A DNA stretch of 64,000 nucleotides, from the NCBI GenBank assembly GCA_029213005.1, contig JARGPI010000009.1, forward strand, positions 1-64,000. Reading direction: 5' to 3'. The stretch comes from Verrucomicrobiales bacterium. Its GTDB lineage: Bacteria > Verrucomicrobiota > Verrucomicrobiia > Verrucomicrobiales > DEV007. The notes under the pieces are model-generated. The model had not been told where the DNA came from, searched no databases, and saw nothing but the letters and a program-made list of their open reading frames with translations. A program made the position numbers and the translations under genes. The first letter of the stretch is position 1, and the number at the start of each line of letters is the position of its first letter. Positions 54,587 to 63,634 of the stretch are shown here, in pieces.

Positions 54587-56548
54587 TTAATCAATTTTAT
54601 ACTGATCGTAAACTTCGATCGAGGTCGGGAACGTTTTCCCTGCCTTGCGGGCTTCCAGCGTTTCCTTTTTCATGTCTTCGTCGATCCAGCCGACGAACCA
54701 CTCTCCGGGGCCACTACTGATTTTCACGTTGAAATCATCCGGGTACTGCATCCACCGCCAGAGTCCGACTCGATAGAACGGTTGAACAAATCCGGGTACA
54801 TAAGCGGCCTCATCATGAATGATTTCCTCCATCTTGTAGGCCAGTTGGCGCATCTCGTCAGCGTCTTCCGATTTCCGGTATTTGATGATCAGTTCATCCA
54901 GCTCCGGCAGTGAAGTTTGAGTGAAATTGTTGGTCTGAGTTTTGACCGTTTTCTTCCCGTTTTCATCGACATCGTAAGCATTGTCACCGTGCCAGCTTTC
55001 CCAATAGCGGGGATACATTTCGACGAAGGTTCCAAAGGCGCTGAACGCAATCTCGTGATTTTTTTCAAGGGTCTTTTTGAATCCGCTGGTGCCATCGAGC
55101 ACTTCCATTTTCAGTTCCAGGCCGGCCTTCTTCGCTTCCTGTTTTAGAATAGGGAGCATGTCTTTAAGCGATTCGTAACCGGTCGAGAGAGTGAAAGAGA
55201 GTCTTTCTCCCGCTTCGTTAACGAGGATTCCGTCACGATCGCGCTTATCAAATCCGGCTTTCGCAAAATGCTCTCCGGCTTTTTTGATATCAAAGGGACG
55301 GGCCGTCAAGGTCGGGTGAGAGAACGAAGCAAAACCATCGCTGCTGGTCTTCATTCTGGTGTAGTCATTCCGGAAGTATTTTTCGATGACGCGTTCCCAG
55401 TTGGTCGCGTAGTTAATACCAATCCGGATATCCTTATTGGAAAGCAGATGTTTCGATTGATTGATCCACAGAGCATAGGTCGGGCGCGGGCGATCGTTGT
55501 AGAAAGTGACCTTTTTGACGTAGCCGTCTTTTACGATCGGGTGGTCGTTGGGTAGTTTGTTATACCAATAGTCAGGATCGAGTCCGAAGCCGTCGAGATT
55601 CCCGGCTTTGAATTCCTCGAAGGCTTTTGCGGTGTCGCGAATCACTTTGAATTCGATGCGATCTGGGTTGAAACGATAACGCCAGTGTTTTTTATCTTTC
55701 GCCCACCAGTTTTCTAATCGGCTTAAAGCAATGGTGCGGCCTTTTTTGACATCGCTGTCTTTCACCACATAAGCAGCGGTAGTTGGCTGAAAGCGCCACT
55801 GGTATCGCTGCGGGAAATCATCGCCGAGCTCTTTGTAGAAGTGCGCTGGCTTCGGTCCGAGTTCAAGGACCCGCGAGTCCATGTCCGGTTTCGCCTCGGG
55901 GACACTGATCGCGAGAGTGTGATCATCGAATTTGGTGATGCCGGTATACTGGGTGCCATACCAGTTATTATACCAGGGCGCCTGAATATACTTCGACTGG
56001 AAAAAGAAGAACATAAAGAAAAAGTCATCCGTCGTAACCGGTTTGCCGTCGCTCCACGTCGCTTTGGGATCGATTTTGACATAGACCGTTTTGTTCTCTT
56101 TATCGATGGCCCATTCCTGAGCCAGACCGGGGAAGAATTCGAGCGTTTCCGGATGGCGGTGTGCCAGGTTAACGGTCACATCATCCAACAGGTAATTCCG
56201 GAACGATCCATTGGAATTGGGTCCGACGATCCGGAGTGTGTCCGGGTAATCCTGAAGACGGGAATTGGTAGTACCGCCTTTTTTCGCCTTGGGAGAGCCA
56301 ACCTCGGGGAGCTGAGAGTTGTCCGTCCATTCGAGGTCTGCAGGGAGGTCTTCGATCGTTTTGAATTTGAAGAAGTCAGACTTTTCTTTGTAGTAGGCCT
56401 CCATTTCAGCAGTGACATCCTGCGCCGGGAATTTGCTGTTGTCGGTTTCCCCGGTATCGCTGTCACCGTCGGTCGTTTTATCACCGCCACATCCCTGAAA
56501 CAGGACGAGCGCCAGTATGAGTGGGAATATTGATAGATACTTTTTCAT
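54587..56548 (-). CDS. Peptide ABC transporter substrate-binding lipoprotein (family 5)
   Basis: 653 residues, at the long end of SBP family 5. Lipoprotein signal with LFQGC (Cys20), then a Gly/Asp/Thr-rich linker. Family features include TVYVKIDPKATWSDGKPVTTDD and PNDHPIVKDGYVKKV, and late conserved strands. Size and operon order resemble YejA-type proteins. The gene sits between the permease pair and the ATPase pair. Confidence 0.9.
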   Translation of the reverse strand: MKKYLSIFPLILALVLFQGCGGDKTTDGDSDTGETDNSKFPAQDVTAEMEAYYKEKSDFFKFKTIEDLPADLEWTDNSQLPEVGSPKAKKGGTTNSRLQDYPDTLRIVGPNSNGSFRNYLLDDVTVNLAHRHPETLEFFPGLAQEWAIDKENKTVYVKIDPKATWSDGKPVTTDDFFFMFFFFQSKYIQAPWYNNWYGTQYTGITKFDDHTLAISVPEAKPDMDSRVLELGPKPAHFYKELGDDFPQRYQWRFQPTTAAYVVKDSDVKKGRTIALSRLENWWAKDKKHWRYRFNPDRIEFKVIRDTAKAFEEFKAGNLDGFGLDPDYWYNKLPNDHPIVKDGYVKKVTFYNDRPRPTYALWINQSKHLLSNKDIRIGINYATNWERVIEKYFRNDYTRMKTSSDGFASFSHPTLTARPFDIKKAGEHFAKAGFDKRDRDGILVNEAGERLSFTLSTGYESLKDMLPILKQEAKKAGLELKMEVLDGTSGFKKTLEKNHEIAFSAFGTFVEMYPRYWESWHGDNAYDVDENGKKTVKTQTNNFTQTSLPELDELIIKYRKSEDADEMRQLAYKMEEIIHDEAAYVPGFVQPFYRVGLWRWMQYPDDFNVKISSGPGEWFVGWIDEDMKKETLEARKAGKTFPTSIEVYDQYKID

Positions 56549-56562
56549 ATAGATAAATGGGT

Positions 56563-57621
56563 TTAGCGGTAGGTCGTGAATTTTTTAGGATCAAACGCCT
56601 CCCGGATTGCTTCGCCGACAAAGGTTACGAGAGTCAAGACGAACACCATGGCAAATACGGTGGAAAAAATGATCCACGGAGCTTCGCGAATGTTTTCGTT
56701 CCCCGATTTCAAAAGATCTCCCCAACTTGGGGTCCCCGATGGGAGACCAAATCCGAGGAAATCGAGTGCCGTCAGACCGGTGATTCCGGCGGCGACGGTG
56801 AAGGGAATAAAGGTCACGAGTGTCGACAGGGTGTTCGGCAGAATATGCCGGAAAATGATACGCGGGGTGCCCGCTCCGAGAACCCGGGCCGCTGCCGTGT
56901 AGTCACGGGCTTTTTCCTTGTAGGTCCCGGTTCGCATGTAGTAGGTCATGCCCATCCAGGAAAAGGCCGCCATAATCAGCAGTAGCGTCCAGAATCCTGG
57001 CTGGATGATAGCCGCGATGATGATCACGACATAGAGAAAGGGAATCACCGACCAGATCTCGACCACCCGCTGGCCGATTAAATCAACATAGCCGCCGAAA
57101 TACCCCATCAGGCAGCCGATCACGATGGCGAGGAGATAAGTCACCACCATCAACATCAGCGCGAAAAAGATCGCAATGCGGAATCCGTAAACGAGTCGGG
57201 CGAGGACATCGCGGGCGATTTTATCGGTGCCGAGGAAATGCTTACTGCTCACCGATGGCGGATAGGGCGGGTAACTGTCGTCAAGATAGCTCTCCTCTTC
57301 AGGGCCGTAGGGAACGAGCGGCATCATGACCCAGTTTTTCGAGTCCTTTTCCGCCGCAAACTTCGCTTTTAACTCCCGGTAATTCGCCTCGTAAGGGTAG
57401 TCCATCCCGTAAGCCGTTCCCGGACGGAAGCGCCCATAAGTCGGGAACGTGATCTTGCCATCGTATTTCACCATGAGAGCCCGGTTGCTCACAAACAGTT
57501 CCGCAAAAATCGACAGACCGATCAAAATGACCAGGCCGATCAGCGAATAGTAGCCCCGGCGAATCTCCTTGAATCGCTGGATACGCTTTTTGGTGATGGG
57601 ATTGAATTCGAAGCCTAACAC
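56563..57621 (-). CDS. Peptide ABC transporter permease, YejE/OppC type
   Basis: 352 residues from the GTG at 57621. The long open frame upstream of that GTG lies over the yejB-like gene in another frame and is shadow. The N-terminus VLGFEFNPITKKRIQRFKEIRRGYYS and the long periplasmic loop before SSKHFLGTDKIARDVLARL are YejE-like. The permease EAA motif is in YTAAARVLGAGTPRIIFRHILPN. GTG is 12 bp after the yejB-like stop. No strong ribosome binding site. Confidence 0.88.
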   Translation of the reverse strand: MLGFEFNPITKKRIQRFKEIRRGYYSLIGLVILIGLSIFAELFVSNRALMVKYDGKITFPTYGRFRPGTAYGMDYPYEANYRELKAKFAAEKDSKNWVMMPLVPYGPEEESYLDDSYPPYPPSVSSKHFLGTDKIARDVLARLVYGFRIAIFFALMLMVVTYLLAIVIGCLMGYFGGYVDLIGQRVVEIWSVIPFLYVVIIIAAIIQPGFWTLLLIMAAFSWMGMTYYMRTGTYKEKARDYTAAARVLGAGTPRIIFRHILPNTLSTLVTFIPFTVAAGITGLTALDFLGFGLPSGTPSWGDLLKSGNENIREAPWIIFSTVFAMVFVLTLVTFVGEAIREAFDPKKFTTYR

Positions 57622-57632
57622 AGCAGTAACCG

Positions 57633-58658
57633 TTATTTGAATTTGACCCGTGGATCGACCAGGGCGACGAACACATCCGACAAAATATTGCCGGCCATCA
57701 TTAGGAAAGAGGAAAGGAGCAGGATGCCCATCACAATCGGGAAATCGCGGTCGATCAGTGACTTGTAACCGAGCATCCCGATGCCATCGATATCGAAAAT
57801 ATACTCGATCAGGAAAGACCCTGTCACAAAGACACTCAGAATGCCGCCGAGACTGGTTGCGATGGGAACAAACGCATTTCGGATCGCGTGATTCCAAACC
57901 GCGCCCCGGAAGCTGCGTCCCTTGGCGATCGCCGTCCGGATGTAATCGGCAGCGAGATTGTCCATCAGGTTATTTTTCATCAGCATCGTGAGCATTGCGA
58001 AACTCCCGACGACATAACAGGTGAGAGGCAGGAAAGAGTGGGAAACGACATCGCCAATCCGGGCGAAAAATCCAAGGTCCTCGTAGTTGTCGCTTACAAA
58101 CCCCCCGGTGGGAAACCATTCGCGCGGCGGATAAGCCAGAAGAACGAGGAGTAGCAATCCCAGCGCAAATCCCGGGATCGCATAACCGAAAAAGACGAGC
58201 ACTGAAGAGGCGGTGTCAAAAAAGCTCCGGTGTCGCAGCGCTTTGAAGACCCCGAGCGGTAGGCAGATAAAATAGGTGATGATTGCCGTGGCCACCCCGT
58301 AAAAAGTTGAAATGGGAAGTCGGGATTTGATGATGTCCCAAACCGGTTCGTTGTATTTGAAAGACTCGCCGAGGTCACCTTTGCAAACCCGTCCCAGCCA
58401 GATGAAATAGGCCTGAAGCCAGGGTTTATCGAAGCCGTAGTATTCCTTCAGTTTTTGAATCTGATCATCGGAAAGCGCGGAACTCTCACTGGCGCTTCCC
58501 CGGCTCCCGCCTGAATTGGGATTGGCCATGCGGGCCTCGGCGAGGGCACGCTCGATCGGACCGCCCGGCAAAATTCGGGTTAACGCAAAGACCAGCAGTG
58601 TTGCCCCGATCAAAGTCGGAATAATCAGCAAAAAACGCCGAATAAAATAGTCTCGCAT
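57633..58658 (-). CDS. Peptide ABC transporter permease, YejB/OppB type
   Basis: 341 residues. N-terminus MRDYFIRRFLLIIPTLIGATLLVFAL is typical of OppB/YejB. A long periplasmic loop follows (residues about 38-85), then IKSRLPISTFYGVATAIITYFICLPLGV and the EAA-type motif DYIRTAIAKGRSFRGAVWNHAIRN. First gene of the five-gene operon (YejB, YejE, SBP, OppD, OppF order). Substrate is likely oligopeptides; microcin C-type uptake is a known role of Yej systems. Confidence 0.93.
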   Translation of the reverse strand: MRDYFIRRFLLIIPTLIGATLLVFALTRILPGGPIERALAEARMANPNSGGSRGSASESSALSDDQIQKLKEYYGFDKPWLQAYFIWLGRVCKGDLGESFKYNEPVWDIIKSRLPISTFYGVATAIITYFICLPLGVFKALRHRSFFDTASSVLVFFGYAIPGFALGLLLLVLLAYPPREWFPTGGFVSDNYEDLGFFARIGDVVSHSFLPLTCYVVGSFAMLTMLMKNNLMDNLAADYIRTAIAKGRSFRGAVWNHAIRNAFVPIATSLGGILSVFVTGSFLIEYIFDIDGIGMLGYKSLIDRDFPIVMGILLLSSFLMMAGNILSDVFVALVDPRVKFK

Positions 58659-58855
58659 AAACAGGGTGGTGGTCTCAGTCCGGTAACTTAACCAGAATCT
58701 CTAAAATTAATCAGAAATTTCGGAATGATAAACCAAAAGTTAGAATTCTCGGTTAAAGAATGACGTCTCGGGTCGATAAATAAGCGTCCCCGACCCAATT
58801 ATCTGTTCAAAATCACGATTCATTGTGATGCGGACACTCTGGTCCGCCTATTGAA

Positions 58856-60766
58856 CTACTTGACCCGCTCAATCTCCGAAAACTCGGATTTTGTCGATTT
58901 GGCGTAAATGCCGACGTATTCGACGCTTTCGAGCTTGGATGGCAACTGATGCTCCACTCTGGTCTCTCCAACCTTCAGGATCACTTTGCCGTGATCGAGG
59001 TCGATTGTGATCTCCGCTTCGAAAAGATCATCTTTTGAGAACTTAGCGGCACGACTACCGCCGATGCCGACGTTTGCCCAGGTCCCGTCGAAGGCACCGT
59101 GTCGATTCATTCCGATCAAGGTGCCGGCTTTGTGGAGCTGGTCGTTAGTTGGTGTTGAACCGAAACAGAAGCAGGCGTTTCTGGTTTTGCCGGTGGAAAG
59201 AGAGCGGTATTTCACCTTGAAAGTGGCGCTTTCCTGAACCGGCGATTCCAGTTTCTGAACCGCAAATCCCTCGCCTTTGCTGGCATCAAGTAAAAAGCCG
59301 AGTTCGGATTTTTTCACCGTCGCTCCTTTCACGATGTCGAACGTGCCGGTCTCATCTGTGCCATCTGTCAGCTTGTCGCCTTTTTTCTTCTTGCCGCCAT
59401 CCGGAAGATTCGCCCACCACTCGCTGGGGCCCTCTTTTTCCACATCGTTCCAGACCTCGAGAAATTTCGCCTTCATTTCCGCCAGTTTTTCGGGATTTTC
59501 GGATGCGAGATTTGTTTCCTCTTTGGGATCGTGCTGAATGTCGTAGAGCTGAAATTTATCCAGTTTTTGATTGGCGACGATTTTCCAGTCCCCGATTCTC
59601 ATCGCGGCATGGCTCGCTGCCGGAGCGATGTGGGTCCGCCAGAAGAGCGGCACTTCCCGGACGATTTCTTTTCCTTCGAAGGCGGGGATCATACTCGCGC
59701 CATCGATGGTTCGATCATCGGGCAGGGGCTGATCGACGATATCGAGCACGGTTGAGAAAATATCCGACCCGATCATCGGGATATCGCTCACCGTTCCCGG
59801 CTTGATTTTGCCCGGCCAGCGCACGATTCCCGGAACGCGGATCCCACCTTCGTGGCTGTCCCGCTTGCGCCCCCGGAGCCCGCCGGTTGAGCCCCAGGTC
59901 CGGTTCTGCTGGGAATCGGGCTGTTTCAGATTTCCTTTGCCGGAGCCTTCCGGACCGTTGTCGCTGGTGAAGATAACGAAGGTATTATCCCGGAGCTTCA
60001 GCTCGTCGACGGTCTTCATCAGCATGCCGAAGGCGTGATCCAACTGCGTCACATTCCCATGGTGCTGGCGGATTCCGGGGTTTTCGATGTGGTCGTAGAG
60101 CTTCATAAATTCCGGATCGCTCTCGATCGGCAGGTGAGGTTCGTGCGTCCACACCGTCATGAAAAAAGGCTTTTTCGGGTCGTGTTCTTCGGTCAGCCAG
60201 CGGGACGCTTCGTCTGCGCAGATAGGAGCGGAAAATCCCTTGAGCGGGCCGACTTCCTTCCGGTTCCGGACAAAGTTCACGGGGTCTTTGTGGGTTGGGG
60301 CAGCGTTGTTTTGAGTCGCGAACCACCAGTCGTAGCCGTGATCATCCGGCTGCGGCTGCTCCGGTCGGTTGAAATACCCGTTCAAATGCCACTTTCCACT
60401 GTGCATGGTCTGGTATCCGAGAGGTTTCAGGACCTCCGGGATCGTGATCTCGCTATCCCGCAAGTGAGCTTCGTTTCCGGCCGGTAACCAGCGCCAGACC
60501 CCGTTTCGATAAGGGGTCCGGCCGGTCAAAATTGACGAGCGGCTCGGCGAGCAAACCCCACAGGCTGAGTAGGCCTGGGTGAAGCGAACCCCTTCGCTGG
60601 CGAACTGATCGAGATGAGGCGTTTTGATCTCGGGGTGACCGTAACAGGCGAGGTCTCCCCAGCCCAGGTCATCTGCCAGAAATACGATGAAATTTGGCTG
60701 ATCCGCACCCCGAACGACGGATGTGATCAACAGCAGAAATGTGAAAATGCGCGCTAAACCTTTCAT
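58856..60766 (-). CDS. Type I sulfatase with C-terminal beta-sandwich domain
   Basis: About 636 residues from ATG 60766, chosen because a signal peptide (ARIFTFLLLITSVVRG) follows directly; the frame is open 36 codons further. The formylglycine site is canonical: Cys72 in GVCSPSRSSILTGR. Metal sites ADDLGWGDL and FTSDNGPEG, and SGKWHLNG, are intact. After about residue 480 a Lys-rich linker (KKKKGDK) leads to a beta-sandwich domain (TFKVKYRSLSTGKTRN, EAEITIDLDHGKVILKV) that may bind carbohydrate. Needs a formylglycine-generating enzyme not in this window. Divergent from trmL. Confidence 0.92.
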   Translation of the reverse strand: MKGLARIFTFLLLITSVVRGADQPNFIVFLADDLGWGDLACYGHPEIKTPHLDQFASEGVRFTQAYSACGVCSPSRSSILTGRTPYRNGVWRWLPAGNEAHLRDSEITIPEVLKPLGYQTMHSGKWHLNGYFNRPEQPQPDDHGYDWWFATQNNAAPTHKDPVNFVRNRKEVGPLKGFSAPICADEASRWLTEEHDPKKPFFMTVWTHEPHLPIESDPEFMKLYDHIENPGIRQHHGNVTQLDHAFGMLMKTVDELKLRDNTFVIFTSDNGPEGSGKGNLKQPDSQQNRTWGSTGGLRGRKRDSHEGGIRVPGIVRWPGKIKPGTVSDIPMIGSDIFSTVLDIVDQPLPDDRTIDGASMIPAFEGKEIVREVPLFWRTHIAPAASHAAMRIGDWKIVANQKLDKFQLYDIQHDPKEETNLASENPEKLAEMKAKFLEVWNDVEKEGPSEWWANLPDGGKKKKGDKLTDGTDETGTFDIVKGATVKKSELGFLLDASKGEGFAVQKLESPVQESATFKVKYRSLSTGKTRNACFCFGSTPTNDQLHKAGTLIGMNRHGAFDGTWANVGIGGSRAAKFSKDDLFEAEITIDLDHGKVILKVGETRVEHQLPSKLESVEYVGIYAKSTKSEFSEIERVK

Positions 60767-60872
60767 TTTGATCGCTGATTGAATCATCTTTTCACATCGA
60801 GATCGATATTTACTATCTGAGATTTGCGTGTGTGAGGTTTTCCCGAACGAAAACATATGCGATAAAGCAACC

Positions 60873-61331
60873 ATGCTGAATATCGTGCTCTACGAACCTG
60901 AAATCCCTCCCAATACCGGAAATATCGGTCGCCTCTGTCACGCGGCAGGGCTCACTCTCCACCTCATCGAGCCCCTCGGATTCTCCCTCGATGAGAAATC
61001 GCTACGCCGCGCCGGTCTGGATTACTGGGCCGAGTTGGATGTTCAGATTTGGAAAAATTTTGCGACATGGCGGGAGTCGATGCCGGCAGATTCCAATATC
61101 TACTATCTAACCACCAAGACTGAAACCATCTATTGGGATCAAAAATTTTCCGAAGGGGACAGCCTCGTATTTGGTCCCGAATCCAGAGGTCTACCCGAGT
61201 CCCTACTACAGCAAAACGAGGCTGCATGCCTTACCATACCCCAAATCAAAGGGCGTAGTTTGAATCTAGCTACATCGGCCGGAATAGTTGCGTACGAATG
61301 CATTCGTCAAATAAAAGGCGGAAATAAGTAA
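60873..61331 (+). CDS. trmL: tRNA (cytidine(34)-2'-O)-methyltransferase
   Basis: SPOUT methyltransferase of wobble position 34, 152 residues, the family length. N-terminus MLNIVLYEPEIPPNTGNIGR is diagnostic. The knot region reads LVFGPESRGLP and IKGRSLNLATSAGIVAYE. ATG at 60873 is chosen; upstream in-frame codons (MCEVFPNE...) overlap the divergent promoter region of the sulfatase gene. Confidence 0.94.
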   Translation: MLNIVLYEPEIPPNTGNIGRLCHAAGLTLHLIEPLGFSLDEKSLRRAGLDYWAELDVQIWKNFATWRESMPADSNIYYLTTKTETIYWDQKFSEGDSLVFGPESRGLPESLLQQNEAACLTIPQIKGRSLNLATSAGIVAYECIRQIKGGNK

Positions 61332-61400
61332 TTTTTAGTCTTGTCGTGGTTTTAGATTTCTGTCAGAACTTTTGTGTTATTTCACTAACCATGCACGAAA

Positions 61401-61838
61401 ATGAGCACACCACGGCCCAACTATGGCATTACCAGAATCGACCAGGTCGATAAAAAGAATCACGGCTACTACGTCCGCATTACCCACAAGGGGCAACGAT
61501 ACCAGAAGTATTTCCCTGACAAATCGAATGGAGGTAAAGCAAAGGCGTTGAGAGCGGCAAAAGCGTACCGCGACGAAATTCTCGCGAAACTCCCGAAAGA
61601 CAAGCAGGATGCGGCCTCCAGGAAAAAGCGACGAATCAAAAAGTCCGGTATTACCGGGGTGACCCATGTAGTATCGAAGTCGGTAAAAGGAAAGAATTAT
61701 GACTACTGGCAGGCTGCCTGGGTTGACGAATCGAACCGGCGCAAGACCGCCAAATTCTCCATCGCCCGATATGGTGAAGAGAAAGCGTTAAAGATGGCAA
61801 AGAAAGCGCGACGGGAGGGCGTTTCCGGACAGAGATGA
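61401..61838 (+). CDS. AP2-like DNA-binding protein
   Basis: 145 residues, strongly basic. Two tandem copies of an AP2/ERF-like three-strand-plus-helix unit are seen: YGITRIDQVDKKNHGYYVRI...GQRYQKYFPDKSNGGKAKALRAAKAYRDEIL (residues 8-62) and a second beginning SGITGVTHVVSKS (about 82-140). Conserved points are the G-I-T start, the Y/W-x-x-x-I/W strand and A-L-x-x-A in the helix. Bacterial AP2-like domains occur in homing endonucleases, integrases and stand-alone regulators; here there is no nuclease. Target unknown. Confidence 0.65.
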   Translation: MSTPRPNYGITRIDQVDKKNHGYYVRITHKGQRYQKYFPDKSNGGKAKALRAAKAYRDEILAKLPKDKQDAASRKKRRIKKSGITGVTHVVSKSVKGKNYDYWQAAWVDESNRRKTAKFSIARYGEEKALKMAKKARREGVSGQR

Positions 61839-61953
61839 CTGAATTATAGTAAGTATAGAGATCGATTTCCCTATCGCTGAATCCAATGAAGTGGGTTCGG
61901 GTATAGGGATTTGTTCCCCGTCAAAAGCATTCTCCCCACCAAACAGGTCCAAA

Positions 61954-62004
61954 CTCTTGTTCCTGCTCGTAATCTTGTTCTTGATCCCGTATTTAGAGCA
62001 AGAG
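61954..62004. repeat. Degenerate copy of the hexamer-hairpin element
   Basis: CTCTTGTTCCTGCTC (61954-61968) and GAGCAAGAG (61996-62004) flank TAATCTTGTTCTTGATCCC. It matches the 28046-28130 element at most positions, except that the right arm has only one and a half hexamers instead of seven. Followed 26 bp later by GTAC site F, so both copies of this element are linked to a GTAC pair. Confidence 0.75.
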
Positions 62005-62030
62005 TAATAACTGGGGCTCTGGAGGCGGAT

Positions 62031-62065
62031 TGTACCCTGTACACTTTTAGACTGTACCCTGTACA
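62031..62065. repeat. GTAC palindrome pair, site F
   Basis: TGTACCCTGTACA at 62031-62043 and again, identical, at 62053-62065, 22 bp apart. The spacer CTTTTAGAC nearly equals the reverse complement of the site B spacer. Between convergent genes in the gene-free stretch 61839-62281. Confidence 0.88.
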
Positions 62066-62088
62066 GCCGTCGAAACATAAAGTCCCAC

Positions 62089-62231
62089 GTAGCGGAATTT
62101 GCGAAAAATTCCGACATCGAAGTATTAGTCTCTGGGTCACCCCCAAGCGCACCCATTCCTTTTCGCTTCAATGTTCTGCTACTTCACGAGTCGAATCCCG
62201 TTGGGTCGGAATTTTTAGCAAATTCCGCTAC
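62089..62231. repeat. REP-like inverted pair (BIME/MITE), 143 bp
   Basis: The 27-bp ends (62089-62115 and 62205-62231) are inverted copies with one mismatch. Each starts GTAG and contains its own hairpin, CGGAATTT ... AAATTCCG. The 89 bp between them hold no open frame. The GTAG head plus imperfect hairpin in inverted pairs is the BIME layout of transposase-mobilised REP sequences. It shares the GTAGCGG head with the pair at 43884-43947 but has a different stem. Confidence 0.8.
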
Positions 62232-62281
62232 AAGAGAGCTCCGCGCAGACTTTTTGATTCATCGCGGCGTTCCTGCGCCGA

Positions 62282-63580
62282 CTACTTCCGAATTTTCCGA
62301 TCGGCCGCCCAGGCTTCGGTCAAATCTATCGCTTCGGACGGTCCGGTCAGTGCTACCGAGAGTCCTTCATTCTGGAAAATGCTTTGCGCAGATTTCTGAA
62401 TCGATTCCGGAGTGACGGCGCGGAGTTCTTTAAAGACCGTATTGGGATCGATCCATTTATCGAAAGAAAGTAGACATTCCCCGGCCCACATCATCTGCGA
62501 GGAGACGGACTCGAGATGAATCCGGCTTTGTCCGATGCAGTAGCTGACCGCTTCGCTGACCTCGGTGAGCGAAGGCGGCCGGGCGCAGAATTCATCGAAA
62601 ATATTCGACATGGAGCGGAGCGCTTTTTCGAGGCTGTCAGGATCGAGAGCGAGATAGACCTGAAGCATCCCGGCATCGGAAAAAGCGATCGTTTCGCTCT
62701 GGACTTCGTAGCAGAGGCCAAGCTCCTCGCGAAGTTGCTGGAAAAGCCTCGAACTCATATTTTCACCGAGCAGCACATTGAGGATTTTCTGTGAAAACCG
62801 GTCGGGGTCGTAGCGATCGGCGGCGCGAAAAGCCACTGCGAGATGGGACTGCTCGCGATCGTCCATTTCCTCAAAACCGGTGCCGGAACTGATTCCGGGT
62901 GCGGCTTCGCAGGTCAAGGGATCGCCTGCGTTGAGTTGGCCGAATCTCGCTTCGATCGCATCGGCGATCTGCTGGTGATCGATTTTACCGGCCACAGAGA
63001 TCACCGTTTGCCGGCCGCTGTAGGCCCGCTGGAAAAAGTCGAATACGGCGTCCCGGGAAAAAGCGCCGAGGCTCTCCTCGGTCCCGGTTATGGTGCGTCC
63101 CAGAGGGTGCTCTTCTCCCCAGACGGCTTCGCTGATCAGGTCCTCCAGCATCTGAGACGGGTTGTCGTGGACCATCGCGATCTCCTCCCGGATCACTTTT
63201 TTCTCGGACTCGAGCTCTTTCGCATCGAAAACGGGATGTTGGTAGAGATCGCTCATCACATCGAGCAGATCCATCGCGTTTTCCCCGGGGCAGCGGGAAT
63301 GATAACAGGTGTGATCCTCCACTGTGAATGCATCGATGCTGGCTCCGAGGCGCTCAACCTGCCGGGAGATATCCATCGCCGAGCGGTCCGGGGTGCCTTT
63401 AAAAAGCAGGTGCTCAACGAGGTGAGCCATACCGTGCTCATTTCTCAGCTCGTGACGGCTTCCCGCTTCCGTCCAGATCCCGACTCCCACGCTCTCCATG
63501 TGGGGCATTTCCACGGTTGCGAGACTAATTTGATTCGAGAGCCGATGAATCCTGGTTTGAGCTTCCATTTTAGCTGCCAT
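62282..63580 (-). CDS. M16-family zinc peptidase
   Basis: 432 residues, pitrilysin/mitochondrial-processing-peptidase type. The inverted zinc motif HLVEH is at 53-57 (His53, Glu56, His57), and the downstream Glu lies in EEIAMVHDNPSQMLEDLISE. SGRQTVISVAGKIDHQQI and LREELGLCYEVQSE are usual in the family. Single-domain members of this length work as homo- or heterodimers. ATG 63580 used (GAG nine bases before); a GTG at 63607 and an ATG at 63568 are alternatives. Divergent from the OpcA-like gene. Confidence 0.9.
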   Translation of the reverse strand: MAAKMEAQTRIHRLSNQISLATVEMPHMESVGVGIWTEAGSRHELRNEHGMAHLVEHLLFKGTPDRSAMDISRQVERLGASIDAFTVEDHTCYHSRCPGENAMDLLDVMSDLYQHPVFDAKELESEKKVIREEIAMVHDNPSQMLEDLISEAVWGEEHPLGRTITGTEESLGAFSRDAVFDFFQRAYSGRQTVISVAGKIDHQQIADAIEARFGQLNAGDPLTCEAAPGISSGTGFEEMDDREQSHLAVAFRAADRYDPDRFSQKILNVLLGENMSSRLFQQLREELGLCYEVQSETIAFSDAGMLQVYLALDPDSLEKALRSMSNIFDEFCARPPSLTEVSEAVSYCIGQSRIHLESVSSQMMWAGECLLSFDKWIDPNTVFKELRAVTPESIQKSAQSIFQNEGLSVALTGPSEAIDLTEAWAADRKIRK

Positions 63581-63634
63581 CTTCGACTCGTTGAAACTGT
63601 TTTCCACTCGAAAATTTCGGGCTATGTTCCGGAT

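Noticed and set aside
57622..57897. N-terminal extension of the YejE-like permease
   Set aside because: It overlaps the yejB-like gene in a different frame and reads as cysteine/arginine-rich noise; the GTG at 57621 gives a YejE-like N-terminus.
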